A stretch of 64,000 nucleotides of DNA from Dastarcus helophoroides (GCA_028583605.1 CM053328.1:1787507-1851506), one strand, 5' to 3'; positions 12,588 through 25,609 are shown, counted from the stretch's first letter. The notes: generated from the sequence alone by a model not told the origin. Translations and numbers: made by a program.

Positions 12588-12671
12588 CTGGTTGCAAAGA
12601 ATGTTAAGAGGCCCGTCTATGGTTGTGGTTGTAACTATTTTAAACTTTGGCACGTTTGACTGTTTAATTAC

Positions 12672-12762
12672 ATTTTGGTGGAACGGAATGGTCCTTGGTT
12701 ATCTTCGTAAATTGGAATAGAAATCTTTATTGGTTTCAGGAGACAAGGTTTATATTTCAATT
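12672..12762. mobile_element. F1 foldback element, minimal internally deleted copy 3
   Basis: The outer left arm (TTTTGGTGGAACGGAATGG, TCCTTGGTTATCTTC) is followed almost directly by the outer right arm (TTGGTTTCAGGAGACAAGG, TATTTCAATTTTTG). The hairpin module and loop are deleted. Confidence 0.7.
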
Positions 12763-12764
12763 TT

Positions 12765-15700
12765 TGTTTAAATTCAGAACATATAATTGATCAAATGTTA
12801 ATGGTAGCAAAAGGAGAAAGTAGCAATGAACCATAAATTTATTCACTCGAGGAGTATTTTGGAGCCCACCAATCACAAAACAGTTTTTAGCGTCATTGGC
12901 ACCAAGCATACGTTTATTCGTCCTCTTGGCTACTTCCTGGCGCCAAGAAGGAATCTAGAAGAGACGTACCTTCACTAGAGGGTTCAAGATACGGCGCGCG
13001 CGATGTTCGCTTACTCGGAATACGTCGTCTATGCTTCAGGACATTGTGCTTAAGATCAGACCTTGTTAAATGAATCATAACATTACTTCGACTTAAAGTT
13101 CAGCAAAATTCGCTTTAACGATTCGAATGGTTTCACTTATGTTACATGTAACAATAATAATAATAATGATGATGTCAGAAGCTGATATTTGTAAGAATAA
13201 AAGTAAAATAAGCTGTATACAGTTTTGTCATCTTGCATTAAACACCTTCTTTCATCCTCTGAGAACTTCCTGGCGCCACCGTAGCAAAACACGTTTTTTG
13301 TACTATATTCAAACCACGAAATTGTACGCTGCCCATTTAATGGGGGAATGTTTTATTCTTATGCCATGGTCAGGCATATATAAATACTGATGTCACATGC
13401 TTATTGAAGTGAAGACTTTGGGCGCGTTAAACGATTTTGAATGGAGGGTTTGGCGTTAACATTACGCGTGACCATCACGCATCACGCGTGACTATCATCA
13501 TCACGCATTACGTAAGACCATCGCGCAATCACGTGGATCAAGAAATTAGAATTAGAACTAACAAATTATAAACTTCTTTGAATATGTACTGTTAACATAG
13601 TTGGTACAAATGTACTTTCAATTTTCTACCAAGAGATTGATAATTTAATTAGCCACCATAGACGACGAATTGTTATGGTCTCCTTTTACTTGAAATATTT
13701 TGTCCATACCCTAGCCTTGTCCGGTTGACGTCCAGTCGACACCAAATGATTTGTTTGATATGCATATCGATTGATTGCAAGCTCGTTATCGATAGTATCG
13801 TGTTAATAGATCAGGACAAGGTTGCGCGATATTGTTCCGATTTTAATTGTTGCGGTCGCCTGTCATTGTCGAGGAATGTAAAAGGGAATAATTTTTCGGC
13901 AGAGGTGAGGTTTGTCGCTGTCGCGGGCAATTCCTAAATAAATATTCCATCACTACCGGTACTATAAAAAAGGCGTGTCCAAGGTCCTCGAACATTGACT
14001 TTCATCGCCCTGGACAATCCTTGCAATATGGTAATGTTATGTATCTCGCACCCTGACTTATTACTTGTAGATCGCCGACTTTGCTGCCGTATTGAGCATT
14101 TTATCAAGTCTTGAAGGCGCGATGTTTATCTCGATTAATAATTCAAAGCAAGGTTCCATAACCTAAAGTATGCGGACTTCTCGAAATGGGATCAATATGA
14201 TCGTATCGCGTAATTGTATGTGTCTTTACATATTACCATTAAGAGCCCAGGCAAGATAAATTGAATCGATTTATCTTTTAACTGGGTTTACGTAAGTCGA
14301 TGTTGGTTTCATCTGAAATATTTTAATTTGAGTACTTCTTCAAAAAAAAAGCGAATTATTTTACAATTCGTTAGGGGAATGTGGGCTCTCGTTAAAGTCA
14401 GGTATTAATCTTGAAAGAAATTTGATTTTGGTTGTCTCTTCTCTAGAGTATCAATCAAACGCTACTTTAATTATTCTTGATGATTGTTTTAAAGGCACTT
14501 CCTTTGAAGTTTCTTTCGAAATCTCAATTTTAATCGTGATTTCTCGATTATGACTTCAATATTTACGGTTCTGCGTTAATGAGTCAATTAATTACTTGAT
14601 TAGCTCTTCTCTCTTTGTTATATTAGTATAGATTCACCCCCTCAGAGATTAATTTTTCACATTCATTCCCATTGATGTATTTACTACCTACTTTTACCCC
14701 CTTAGAGGCTGAATAGTGATAATTGATCAAAGTGCCTTATGTTGCATGTTGTATTATGTTGTAAAACTTTTGACATTCTCGGGAGTTATTAGATGTTCGC
14801 TTTCTGTTTATTCAACGTCTTATAAAAGATGTGACACATTTCATCACCTGACAATAGTGAATCGATAATTTTTCCTACTTACTATTTATCTCTACTCTAG
14901 TAAAAACGCCTACGATAATCCTTCGTAATGTTATTATAAATTAACAACATTTGTACGTATTATTATTTATTCTCGTCAAGTACAGAATTCATTTTCATAC
15001 TTTCAATGAACTTGCATGTTACCTAATAATTAATAATGTATAAGAACTGGTAGCCAAATAAGGAAGTGCACACAATTCTTCTTCGGTTAGAAAAATATTG
15101 TGAAAAGTAAATTTTGTCTATTTAAACATGTCAAGTGTTTTAGTTTTGAACAGCTTATCCTTGATTTGACTAATTTGACACTTCGACTAAGGTTTCTTCC
15201 TGGCATGTCATCAGATCGAAAAAGGTTAACCGTTCATTGAACTGGCATCTGAAGGTGTATTATTGCATTTACTTTTTTTTTTTGAGTGTATAACAACATT
15301 ATACAGTGCTGCTTTCATTCGGATTGTATTCGATATGTAGGCTGGAGTTGATGCGTCCGAATTTTTTTATTTTTTCGTTCTGGTTGCTTGAATCATCGAC
15401 TTTTAAAATACAGTCACCTTGTCAAATCAATAAATTGAACTTTTTCTGTTACGATTAACACGATGCGGAATAAATTAGTATAAAATCGAAATATTACCGA
15501 ATATAAATGAATGAACGGACGTGACTTGATTTGTTAAATTAAAAGCAATATGCGATTTCGAATGAGTACTCGACTCTTTCGACACATTCACTCACTATAT
15601 TTCGACATGTTCACTCGCTATTTCGACATACTCGACAAATTGGTCTCGTCTTATAAGAAGAGGAAGTTCGTAGCTATATCCGCCTAGTTTGAAGTTTCTG

Positions 15701-16360
15701 CCTCCGGTTTACTTCTCGTCTTGGATGACTCACTTTAAACGCAATCGAATTGATTGTTTATTTAAACGGGTAATTTCTTTATTTGTCAGAATTTTCCACA
15801 AAAAAAAGCGTAAAATTTAACGTTTAACAGTGGGTACATTTATAGATATTTATGTGTGATATCCCTGACCATTCCAACTCTGAGAGTGGCGATCTATTAT
15901 TAGAAAATTATTTGTTTAAATAGTTAGCAATAAACATAAATTGATTAAGATGCGCGGCAGTTGGCAATTTGATTATTTAACGTAAAGGAGAAGTCAGCTA
16001 AGAGCGAGTCGGGGTTCAATCGAGTAGGGTTCAATACCAACGATTACAATGAACAGTCATTAGACCAAATTAAATTTTTATTTATGTATTTGAAATTTTA
16101 TCCAACTTTTGTTGTGTTATAATAAAAAAAATGTCTATTTTCAAATACACACTTTTTTCTACAATCAATCGCAATATTTATGGAACTGATAACTGTGTGG
16201 TGATAATATCTCAGATAAAAAGCATTTATTCGCGATAAGTCGATGACTAACGCAGTTTATGGGATCGCGCTAAAATGTTCGACTCCAGTCGCAATTATTG
16301 CGTTGCGTGCAATTTAATAAACCAGTGCTAACTCCGAAAATATTCATCTAAATGAAATCA
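12765..16360. other. Unique noncoding DNA, no gene recognised
   Basis: No supported exon was found. A TATA-like ACTATAAAAAAGG occurs at about 13960 but no initiator or ORF follows. The only clear repeat inside is the ACGCGT-family fragment at 13415-13530. It would be intronic to the spätzle-like gene. Confidence 0.4.
13415..13530. repeat. Fragment of the ACGCGT foldback family
   Basis: It begins TTTGGGCGCGTTAAACGATT, the family terminus, and runs into CGTGACCATCACGC-type units repeated three times with imperfect spacing. The opposite terminus is missing. Confidence 0.6.
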
Positions 16361-16466
16361 TATTGTAGCGAAATGTAAATTATAGAATTTAGTACGTTAG
16401 AAAATTTTCCAGAAAGATCTGATAAGGGGAAAGCGGCCGCGATAACGAAGCAAACGGCGGATAAGC

Positions 16467-16566
16467 GTTTCCGAAATTTCGGCAAACGATAAGCCTTATC
16501 TGCGGAATTTTTCTAGAACCTGGGAGCGAAAACTATATAAGGCGGTCGCTTTTCCCTCGAGTCAGT
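16467..16566 (+). promoter_or_regulatory. LTR promoter: palindrome, HSE-like site, TATA box, TCAGT initiator
   Basis: A GTTTCCGAAATTTCGG palindrome (about 16467) is followed by TTCTAGAA (16511-16518, heat-shock-element-like), CTATATAAGG (TATA, 16533) and GTCAGTCAGT (16561). The TATA to TCAGT distance of about 28 nt is canonical for an insect core promoter. The matching AATAAA lies at 16663-16668. Confidence 0.65.
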
Positions 16567-16682
16567 CAGTCACTTAGACAGTATAGTTAGTGAGTTAGTA
16601 GTTGGAAGTCAATGAATAAGTGAGTTAATTATACAGTTGTGGTGTTCCAAGTTTAGTTTGAAAATAAAGTGAGTATTGTTTG

Positions 16683-16830
16683 ATGGAACGGACTGGTCCT
16701 TGGTTATCTTCAAAAATTGAAACACAGAACTTGTCCCCTGAAACCAAGAAAAATTAAAAAACACAGCAAAGGTTGCTCTAACGCGTGTTTTTTAATTTTT
16801 CTTGGTTTCAGGGGAAAAGTTCTGTGTTTC
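16683..16830. mobile_element. F1 foldback element nested in the solo LTR (copy 4)
   Basis: The left arm GATGGAACGGACTGG ... GCAAAGGTTGCTCTAACGCG runs into the right arm TTTTCTTGGTTTCAGGGG ... CTGTGTTTCAA. The right outer end is lost and the hairpin module is deleted. AAAGTGAGTATT of the LTR appears on both sides (about 16666 and 16831), a 12-bp duplication that fits insertion into the LTR. Confidence 0.75.
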
Positions 16831-17134
16831 AAAGTGAGTATTATTCGGCAAGTGTTTAATAATCATTTCGAACCGATAAGCCCGCAACAATATAAAAAAC
16901 AAATTTGATTTGCATTCTATCCATCGGCTAAATCAAGTTTTTTTACTTGAAAAAAAAATACTGTATGAGTCAAAGGCCCTTGGAATGCAAGCACCTATTT
17001 TTTTTAAATTTTCTTGTAGTTTGATTTGCATGAGAAAATGTACCTTTTGTTTTGTTTATTAAAAATTTTCTGTTTGGAATTTTTTGAAAATCTCGATCTG
17101 TTTTCAGAATTCCAATTTTTAAAGTGAAAATTCC

Positions 17135-17220
17135 TTTGGGCGCGTTAAACGATTTTGGGTAGCAGATAAACTTATGGTTTCCCGTCACCATCACGCGTTA
17201 CTAACATGCTCTACTGTTAA
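17135..17220. repeat. Fragment of the ACGCGT foldback family
   Basis: TTTGGGCGCGTTAAACGATT is followed by a GATAAACTTATGG passage, CACCATCACGCGTTAC and 'catgctctactgttaa'. This is the same order as at 3880-3965. Confidence 0.6.
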
Positions 17221-18067
17221 TATTCCAATAATCTGACTTTTTTACTAGCGTGGGTTTGAACTACGTTACATAATGATGTTATTCCCTAATTTTAAGTTTT
17301 CACTTCTGTCAGCAGCCTCCAAGTTTGCCTGAATTTTGTTCGAATTTTTTTTTTTAATATTCGACGTATTTTTGCAAATGTTAACTATTTTTCAAAGTTC
17401 TTTTTATTGAAAATTTATTTATATTTTTAATTTTAACCTTCGAAATAACAACTTTATTCTAAATCTGGCTTTTAACATTCGACTTTTTAAAATATTTCAA
17501 TTATTTTTAAAAATTTCGACTGTTGAAAACATTAGGTAATTTAATTGAATTTTTTTTTAGATTTCGTCTTTTTTTAACATATGTTGACTTTTTTTTGACA
17601 AATTACGATTTTCGATTTTTATTGAAAACTTTTTTTTTCAACTTTTCAACTCTTTTCTCTCTTTAAAAACTTAGTATGTGCGAAATTTAATAGAAATTTT
17701 CGATTCTTGATATATTCGATTTTTTTAATATTGTCCATTGAAAATTTAGACCTTTTTTTTTAAAATTTCGAAATTGTTTAAAGATTTTGACACAAAATTT
17801 CAACCTGTTCTCAAAATGTTTATATTTTTTTCAATATATTTTTTTTATTTTCCAATTATTCTGAAATATTCTTAGAAAATAGATTTTTTTCCAATATTTC
17901 CGTTTCGACTTTTATGTAAATCTAAATTTAATTTAAAAAATTCGATTTTTTAAAATTTCGACCTTTTGAAGAGTTGGATTTTTTAAAATGTTAATATTTT
18001 GAAACGTTCGAATTGATTTCAAAATTTTAACTTTTTTCTAGGCCTTTGACCATCAAAATTTCGTAAT

Positions 18068-18290
18068 TTTGGTGGAGCGGACCGGTTCTTGGCTCAAAAA
18101 TTGAAATACAAATCTTGTCCCCTGAATAAAAAATTAAAAAAACACAACAAAGGTCGCTCTAACGCGTTTCGATAGCCAGTATCTTCCTGAAGATGATAGC
18201 TTGGTTATCGAAACCGTTTGAGCAACCTTTGTTGTGTTTTTTAATCTTTCTTGGTTTCAGGGAACAAGATTTGTATTTCGATTTTTGAAG
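18068..18290. mobile_element. F1 foldback element, compact full copy 5
   Basis: Both termini are present (TTTTGGTGGAGCGGACCGG and the GATTTTTGAAG end). The arms meet with almost no loop: CGTTTCGATAGCCAG - TATCTTC - CTGAAGATGATAGCTTGG. The left arm hairpin has a deletion; the right arm reads GATAGC/GTTATC, a G-U pair in place of G-C. Confidence 0.8.
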
Positions 18291-18560
18291 AGTACCTAAA
18301 TTTATTAAAAAATATTTTTTTTTAAATTTCGACTTTCTCTCGAAGTTTTTACTATTTTTAAAATTTAGACTTTCGAAATTTCTACCTTTTTTTAAAATTT
18401 CGACCTTTTTTTCTGAAATCTTCGATCTTGTTTCAAATGTTTGACTTTTTTAAAATTCCGACCTTATTTAAGAACAATTTATTTTTTCGAAATCTCTAAT
18501 TTTTGTATCCTCAACTTTTTGAAAAATTCGCCTGTGTTAGAAAATTTCGATTTTTTAAAG

Positions 18561-18657
18561 CATTTGATTTCAATACAGGATATACTTCTTCCGAGATTGA
18601 AGTATATCCTGTACTGACTCTGCCCGTGGAATCCTTCGTTATCACATTTGATTTCAA
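18561..18657. repeat. 71-bp hairpin insertion between 13-bp direct repeats
   Basis: CATTTGATTTCAA occurs at 18561-18573 and 18645-18657. Between them sits a perfect hairpin (TACAGGATATACTTC, 10-nt loop, GAAGTATATCCTGTA; 18574-18613) plus 31 bp of unique, less AT-rich sequence. The direct repeats look like a target duplication inside the satellite. Confidence 0.75.
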
Positions 18658-19384
18658 ATTACGAATTTTTAAACGAAGTCCACAAAACGTATTCAAGAAA
18701 ATTTTTACCTTTTTAGAATATCTCGAATTTTTTTCGTTATTTCGACATAAAATTTCGCCCTTTTTTTACAATTTCGATTTTTTTTTTGAAAACTTGGATT
18801 GTGCTTGCCTAATGTTTCATTTTTTTTCTCAAAATTTCGACTTTAGAAAATTTTCATTTTTTTTTAAACTTTGGTTGTTTTTTGTGGTTTGAATTTCATG
18901 AAAAATTCTACTTTGTGTTTTGTTTATTAAAAATTTCTTTTTTGGAAATTTTAACTTTTATTGAAAATTATGGCCTCTTAAAAATTTGTAATTTTTTCAA
19001 ATATTTTGAAGTTTTGTCAAAAGTTTTTTAAAATGTTCGACTTATTTTTGAAAATGTTGATCTTTTTCAGAATTCCCCTCCTTTTTTTAATTTTGGCTCT
19101 CGAAATTACGACTTTTTTTTTTGCTTTTAACATGCCACTTATTTAAAAACTTCAATTATATTTGAAAATTTCAAATGTTGAAAACATTGCTGATTTATTT
19201 TTAATTTTGTCTCTTTTCGAGATCTTTCAATTTTTTTTGAAAAAATTTCGATTTTCGGTTTTTGTTGAAAATTTTCCACCATAACTTTATCTTCATAGAA
19301 GGAAAGAATTGAGGAGGCTAAAGAAACTGAATAGAAACTCTTCATGGTAATTTTTTGATCGATCGTTTTTAATACTCATCGATG

Positions 19385-22300
19385 CTTTTGGTGGTCAATA
19401 TTTCAAGGAAAAATGCAAGTTCATCAGTAATATTGTCTTTTTCCGGTGTAATTTTGCCTTCATATGAAACATTTTTCTAAGCTGTAGGTTATTGAATGGT
19501 TATGCTAGAGACTCTAGATACTAATCAAAAGCTTCATTTTAAAGAAGCGGCAGATTGCCTTCTAATATTACGTATTTGGGTACTATCAGTTCATCTCAAT
19601 AATTATTTGGTGGTCAAAATTTTAGCGAAAAACGAAATTTCATCAATAATATTTTCTTTTTCCACTATAATCTACTTAATATTTATTTGGTGGTCAAAGT
19701 TTCAATGGAAAATAAAAGTTCATCAGTAATAGTTTCTTTTTCCATCATAACATTGTCTTCATGTGGTACATTTTTCTAAGCTGTATCTTCTCGATCCTAC
19801 TTGATAATCATTTGGTGGCCAAAATTTTAATGAAAAACGATAGTTCATCAGTAATATTTTCTTTTTCCACCAAAATTTTGTCTTCATATGGTACATTTTT
19901 CCAAGCTTTATCTTATCGATCCCACTAAATAAGCATTTGGTGGTTAAAATTTCAATGACAAACGAAAATTCATCAGTATTATTTTCTTTTTCCACTGTAA
20001 TATGGTCTTCATGTGATATATTTTTGTAAGCTGTCACTTATGTATGCCACTCAATAATTCATTGGTGGTCAAAATTTCAATGAAAAACGAAAGACCATCA
20101 GTAATAGTTTCTTTTTCCACCATAATATTGTCTTCATGTGGTACATTTTTCTAAGATCTATCTTATCAAACCAAATAAAATAATCATTTGGTGGTTAAAA
20201 TTTCAATGGAAAATGAAAGTTCATCAGTAACAGTTTATTTTTCCACTATAAAATTATCTTCATGTGGTACCTTTTTGTAAGGTGCATCTTATCAAATCAT
20301 CTACTATAGTCATTTGGTGGTCAAAATTTTAACGAAAAATGAAAGTTCATCAGTAATAGTTTATTTTTCCATCATACCTTTGTCTTCATGTGGTACATTT
20401 TTCTAAGCTGTATCTTATCAATCTCACTAGATAATCATTTGGTGGTCAAAATTTCAACGAAAAACGAAAAGTCATCAGTAATATTTTCTTTTTCCACTGT
20501 AATATTGTCTTCATGTGGTATATTTTTGTAAGCTGTCACTTATGTATGCCACTCAATAATCCATTGGTGGTCAAAATTTCAATAAAAAACGAAAGACCAT
20601 CAGTAATAGTTTCTTTTTCCACCATAATATTGTCTTCATGTGGTACATTTTTCCAAGCTCTATCTTATCAACCAAAAAAATAATCATTTGGTGGTCAAAA
20701 TTTCAATGGAAAATGAAAGTTCATCAGTAACAGTTTATTTTTCCACTATAAAATTTTCTTCATGTGGTACCTTTTTGTCTGGTGCATCTTATCAAATCAT
20801 CTACAATAATCATTTGGTAGTCAAGATTTTAATGGAAAATGAAAGTTCATCAGTAGTAGTTTATTTTTCCATCATACCTTTGTCTTCATGTGGTACATTT
20901 TTCTAAGCTGTATCCCATCAATCTCATTAAATTATCATTTGGTGGTCAAAATTTTAACGAAAAACGAAAAGTTATCAGTAATATTTTCTTTTTCCACCGT
21001 AATATTGTCTTCATGTGGAATATTTTTGTAAACTGTCACTTATGTGTGCTACTCAATAATCAATTGGTGGTCAAATGTCCAATAAAAAACGAAAGATCAT
21101 CAGTAACAGTTTCTTTTTCCACAAAAATATTGTCTTCATATGGTACATTTTTCCAAGCTGTACCTTATCGATTGGTTATGCTCGAAACAGTAGAAACTAA
21201 TCAAAAGCTTCATCTGAAACTAAACAGCATATCGTCGTGATAATCTTACGTATTCGATCCACTAATTCATCTTAATAATAAACGATCCATCTTAATAGTC
21301 ATTTGGTGGTTAAAATCTCAATGAAAAACGAAAGTTCATCAGCAATATTTTCTTTTTCCAGTGTAACATTGTCTTCATGTGGTACATTTTTCTAAGCTTA
21401 TCCGATGGATCCTACTCAATAATCAGTTGGTGGTCAAAATTCCAATGAAAAACGAAAGATCATCAGTAACAGTTTCTTTTTCCACAAAAATATTGTCTTC
21501 ATATGGTACTTTTTCCAAACTGTACCTTATCGATTGGTTATGCTCGAAACACCAGAAACTAATCAAAAGCTTCATCTGAAACTAAACAGCATATCGTCGT
21601 CATAATCTTACGTATTCGATGTACCAATTCATCTTAATAATAGGCGATCCATTTTAATAGCCATTTGGTGGTTAAAATCTCAATGAAAAACGAAAGTTCA
21701 TCAGTAATACTTTCTTTTTCCACCATAATATTGTCTTCATGTGGTACATTTTTCTAAACTGCTTCTTATCGATCCTACTCAGTAATCAGTTGGTGGTCAA
21801 AATTTCAATGAAAAATGAAAGTTCATCAGCAATATTTTCTTTTCCCAGTGTAATATTGTCTTCATGTGGTACATTTTTCTAAGCCGTATCCGATGGATCC
21901 CACTCAATAATCATTTGGTGGTCAACATTTCAATGAAAAAGGAAAGTTCATCAGTAATAGTTTATTTTTCCACGATACTATTTTCTTCATGTGGTACATT
22001 TTCCAAGCTGCACCTTATCGATTCGTTGTGCTAGAGACACTATAAACCAACCAAAACCTTCCTCATCTGAAACTTAAGTCACCATCTCATGTATTCGGAT
22101 AAAATCGATCATCTTAATAATCGGTTGATTGTCAAAATTCCAATGGAAAACGAAATTGCATCAATAATATTTTCTTTTTCTAGTATATAACACCTTCATA
22201 TTGTAGACAATTTTCCAAGTCTAATTATCACTTGGATATAACAGAGGATCGAAGAACTGAACCAAACCTTCGTTGGAAGTATTGTGTGTATTCAGACCCA

Positions 22301-22555
22301 TGTTACAACTCAGATATTTGGTGGTCAAAATTTTGGCAGTAAGCTAAAGTACATCAGTAATAGTTTCTTTCCCCCCCCCCCCCATAATTTTATCTTTATA
22401 AAGTGGACGTTTTTAAGTTATATCATATTCTAACGACTCTAAGAGTTAATTAGAAACTTCATTTTAAACAAAACAACATTACCACGTATTCAGTTAAAAT
22501 CAATCAATTTTAATTTCGCAGTTATCCTTGGTGGTCAAAATTTTGACCACCATCC
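19385..22555. repeat. 126-bp satellite with higher-order organisation
   Basis: About 20 diverged monomers of 123-127 bp, each with CATTTGGTGGTCAAAATTTC, AAACGAAAGTTCATCAG, a TTTCTTTTTCCACC passage and TCTTCATGTGGTACATTTTT. Monomers starting TGTATGCCACTCAATAAT recur at 20041, 20543 and 21043, showing a four-monomer (about 501 bp) higher-order repeat. Longer units carrying GGTTATGCTCGAAAC occur at 21174 and 21536. Monomers decay towards the right end, where a poly-C run (about 22371-22383) appears. The open frames are repeat translations. Confidence 0.9.
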
Positions 22556-22559
22556 TAGT

Positions 22560-23865
22560 GGCCAAACCAGGCTTTGGGGTGCGAGCTGATCTTGGATGCG
22601 ATTACATTTTTTTTAGTCGTCAAAATTTAGGTTTTTTTTCTAGTGATCAAATTATACTGTGAGGGGCGCTATACAATATTTGTCATAGGGCGCCGTCACG
22701 ATTTAATCAACCATTGGATGAATAACACTCTTATGTTCAATGCAAAAAATATTCATCTTTCAAAAAAAATCAACCGTTTATGAAAAGCGGATGAAGAATG
22801 TATCAAGCGTATTTAACATACCAAAGTAATTCTTCTATATTTTGTACCAACGTTGACACGTCTTCCCATTGATTCTGCCAGAATTCGAATTTTCTAACCA
22901 AGAACGCGCGCAATTCTAAAAAAAACTTTGACCGCAATCAACTAAACCACTAAATTTCACAAAACCAAAAGTTTCGAAACTTCAGAATCTGGTTAATCGG
23001 CCACTATCTGGATGACTATTGGAAGACTATTGGTGACATTGGGTGTTAATTGTAATATGGTATAATAAAGCGGTTACGCTTTAATCCGTAGTGATTTAGA
23101 ATTAATTGACTCGACGGATGTACTAGCTACAAGGTCGCCAGCTCGTCTTTGCGTGAAAATTTATTTCATTTGGATAAAACTTGCAAATTTTCAAGCTTAC
23201 TCCTCCGAACTGGATTTTGCGAAATTCCAAATTAAAGAATGAGATCATACGTTCAATGACAAATTTTTACTACAAGAGAACCTGAACTTTTATTTTGATC
23301 GTTCCGCCTGAAAGAACTCGTTAAATTGCATCCGCGAAAAGTGCATTCTTAGCATCTTAACAAGTGGGATAATTACAAGAACAATATCATAAATATAGCA
23401 CGAGGTCATATCGAATTCAGCGAATTATTCGATCGGTTTTTTTCCCTCTAATAGAGCGGAAACTCAATCATGCAGGAAGTTCAATTTTATTCGTACCATC
23501 CAACAAGAAACGAGTTAATTGCGTTGTCCTTTCTGCCAACTTTAAATTTGATTTGTTACAGTTCTTTCTAATCAGACTTTGACACAATAATCTGCATAAA
23601 AATCTCTATTTATAGATCATAAATCTTGAAGGTTTTGCAACTAACAATGTTGAAGCGGTGAAAGGAACTCGTGTGCATGGTTGAGATCAAGCACACGAGA
23701 GAGACCAAGCATAGTTTGATAAATCACATGGGTTTATAGGTGATTCACCCCTGAGCAAAAAGGTCTTTGAAAACACACCCAATTTTATAAATTCCTCGCG
23801 GCTTTGGCGCCAGTCGATATCACGTTGCTTTGATCTATCAAATTTGCATAAAATTGAACAATTTG
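22560..23865. other. Unique noncoding DNA, no gene recognised
   Basis: No open frame or splice-consistent exon could be supported on either strand. It separates the 126-bp satellite from the next AT satellite block. Confidence 0.45.
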
Positions 23866-23869
23866 TTTA

Positions 23870-25008
23870 TTAGAATTTTGACCATTTTTGACTGAATTGT
23901 CAGGTTTTAATATTCTCAAAATTTGAATCTTTTTGAAACTTTCGATGTTTAAATGCGCCTTGTTCTCTAAATTTCGAAATTTTTTTCCACCTTATTTTCA
24001 AAATTCGAGATCACGTTCTTCAAAACTTCATTTTTTTCTGGAAATTGTGTTTTTTGAAGTTTAACTATTCTCAACTGTCTTAATTGTTCTTCATGGTAGA
24101 CCCTTATTGTCTTAATTGTGTTGCTTAAAATTTTCACTCTCAATTTTGACTTTTCCAAAGTTCGAAATGACGATGATTCTGAAATTTCAGTTTTCTTTTA
24201 GCAAATTTGAGCTCAGACATCATTTTTTTAACACTCATTTTAATTAAAAATTTCGTTTTTTCTTTTTCAAAAAATATTTACTTCAACATCGAATTTAATT
24301 TAATTTTAAAATCTAAGTTAAAACCTGAAACATCCGAATTTCGAGTCTGTCAAAAATTCGAATAAATAATTTTGAATTTTTCGAAAAAGATAAAAGTTAG
24401 AAAATTGACCGGTTTTTTAAATCCAATTTTCTGGAAATTGCAATTTGTTTCTCAAAATTTTGATGGGCGGTACGCTTGTCTCAAACTGACTTAAACAGTC
24501 AAGAGAAAATAAATATTCAACCGGAAAATTTCGACTCTCTATCAAAATTCGTCCATTTTTCGAAATTTAGACACAATTTGCTTTTTTTGGGAAATTTAGG
24601 ATTTTTACTAAATTTCCTCGAAATTTCAATTTTAGTTTTTCATGATTCGTTTTTATTTTTGGAAATTTTGATTTTTTTCTTTGAAATTCGAGGAAATTTC
24701 CATATTTTTTTCAAAATCTTTTTATTCGAAATTTCATGTTTCTCACAAAATTCTATCCATTACTGGAAATCTCTTAACTTTTCTGTCAGAATTTGTCTCT
24801 ACTCAAAGGTTAAATTTCTTCTCGAAATTTCGCTTTTTGTCTCAACATTCGCCTTTTTTCTCTGAAATTCGACTATTTTTTTTTTTCGATTATTCTTAAT
24901 TTCGGCTTTTTTTTTTAATCTTAAACATTTGGAAGTAGGTATTTGAAAATTTCGTTTTTTTTTAAAACTTGGATTTTTTGTAAACATTTTGATTTTTCAA
25001 ATCATGAC
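23870..25008. repeat. Degenerate AT satellite, T-rich orientation
   Basis: AAATTTCGA/CTTTTT words throughout, the same family as 6100-8550. Its right edge is the F1 copy at 25010. Confidence 0.8.
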
Positions 25009-25114
25009 ATTTTTCAAAAATTAAAATACAAATTTTGTCCCCTGAAACCAAGAAGGATTAAAAAACACAACAAACGCGTTCGACAGCCAAGCTATCATCA
25101 TCATCATCATCATT

Positions 25115-25609
25115 GGTGAGTGAGTGAGTGAGTGAGTGAGTGAGTGAGTGAGTGAGTGAGTGAGTGAGTGAGTGAGTGAGTGAGTGAGTGAGTGAGTGAG
25201 TGAGTGAGTGAGTGAGTGAGTGAGTGAGTGAGTGAGTGAGTGAGTGAGTGAGTGAGTGAGTGAGTGAGTGAGTGAGTGAGTGAGTGAGTGAGTGAGTGAG
25301 TGAGTGAGTGAGTGAGTGAGTGAGTGAGTGAGTGAGTGAGTGAGTGAGTGAGTGAGTGAGTGAGTGAGTGAGTGAGTGAGTGAGTGAGTGAGTGAGTGAG
25401 TGAGTGAGTGAGTGAGTGAGTGAGTGAGTGAGTGAGTGAGTGAGTGAGTGAGTGAGTGAGTGAGTGAGTGAGTGAGTGAGTGAGTGAGTGAGTGAGTGAG
25501 TGAGTGAGTGAGTGAGTGAGTGAGTGAGTGAGTGAGTGAGTGAGTGAGTGAGTGAGTGAGTGAGTGAGTGAGTGAGTGAGTGAGTGAGTGAGTGAGTGAG
25601 TGAGTTGAG
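25115..25609. repeat. (TGAG)n microsatellite, about 123 copies
   Basis: Essentially perfect TGAG repeats, preceded by a short CAT array (25092-25112) that grew out of the ATCATC of the F1 arm. The join to the next array is TGAGTTGAGTGGTTGG. Confidence 0.97.

Larger units (their letters stand above)
16364..16889 (+). mobile_element. Solo LTR of a Ty3/gypsy-type retrotransposon
   Basis: The segment starts TGTAGCG and ends CGCAACA, with the expected TG...CA borders, and is flanked by a 4-bp direct duplication ATAT (16360-16363 and 16890-16893). Inside are a TATA box, an arthropod TCAGT initiator and an AATAAA signal in the correct order for U3-R-U5. No gag-pol sequence or second LTR is nearby, so this is a solo LTR left by recombination. 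It was later interrupted by an F1 element (16683-16830). Intact it would be about 370-380 bp. Confidence 0.75.
17225..19340. repeat. Degenerate AT satellite, T-rich orientation
   Basis: Dense AAAATTTCGACTTTT-type words with T runs, interrupted by an F1 copy (18068-18290) and a small hairpin insertion (18574-18644). Open frames here are satellite translations. Confidence 0.85.
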
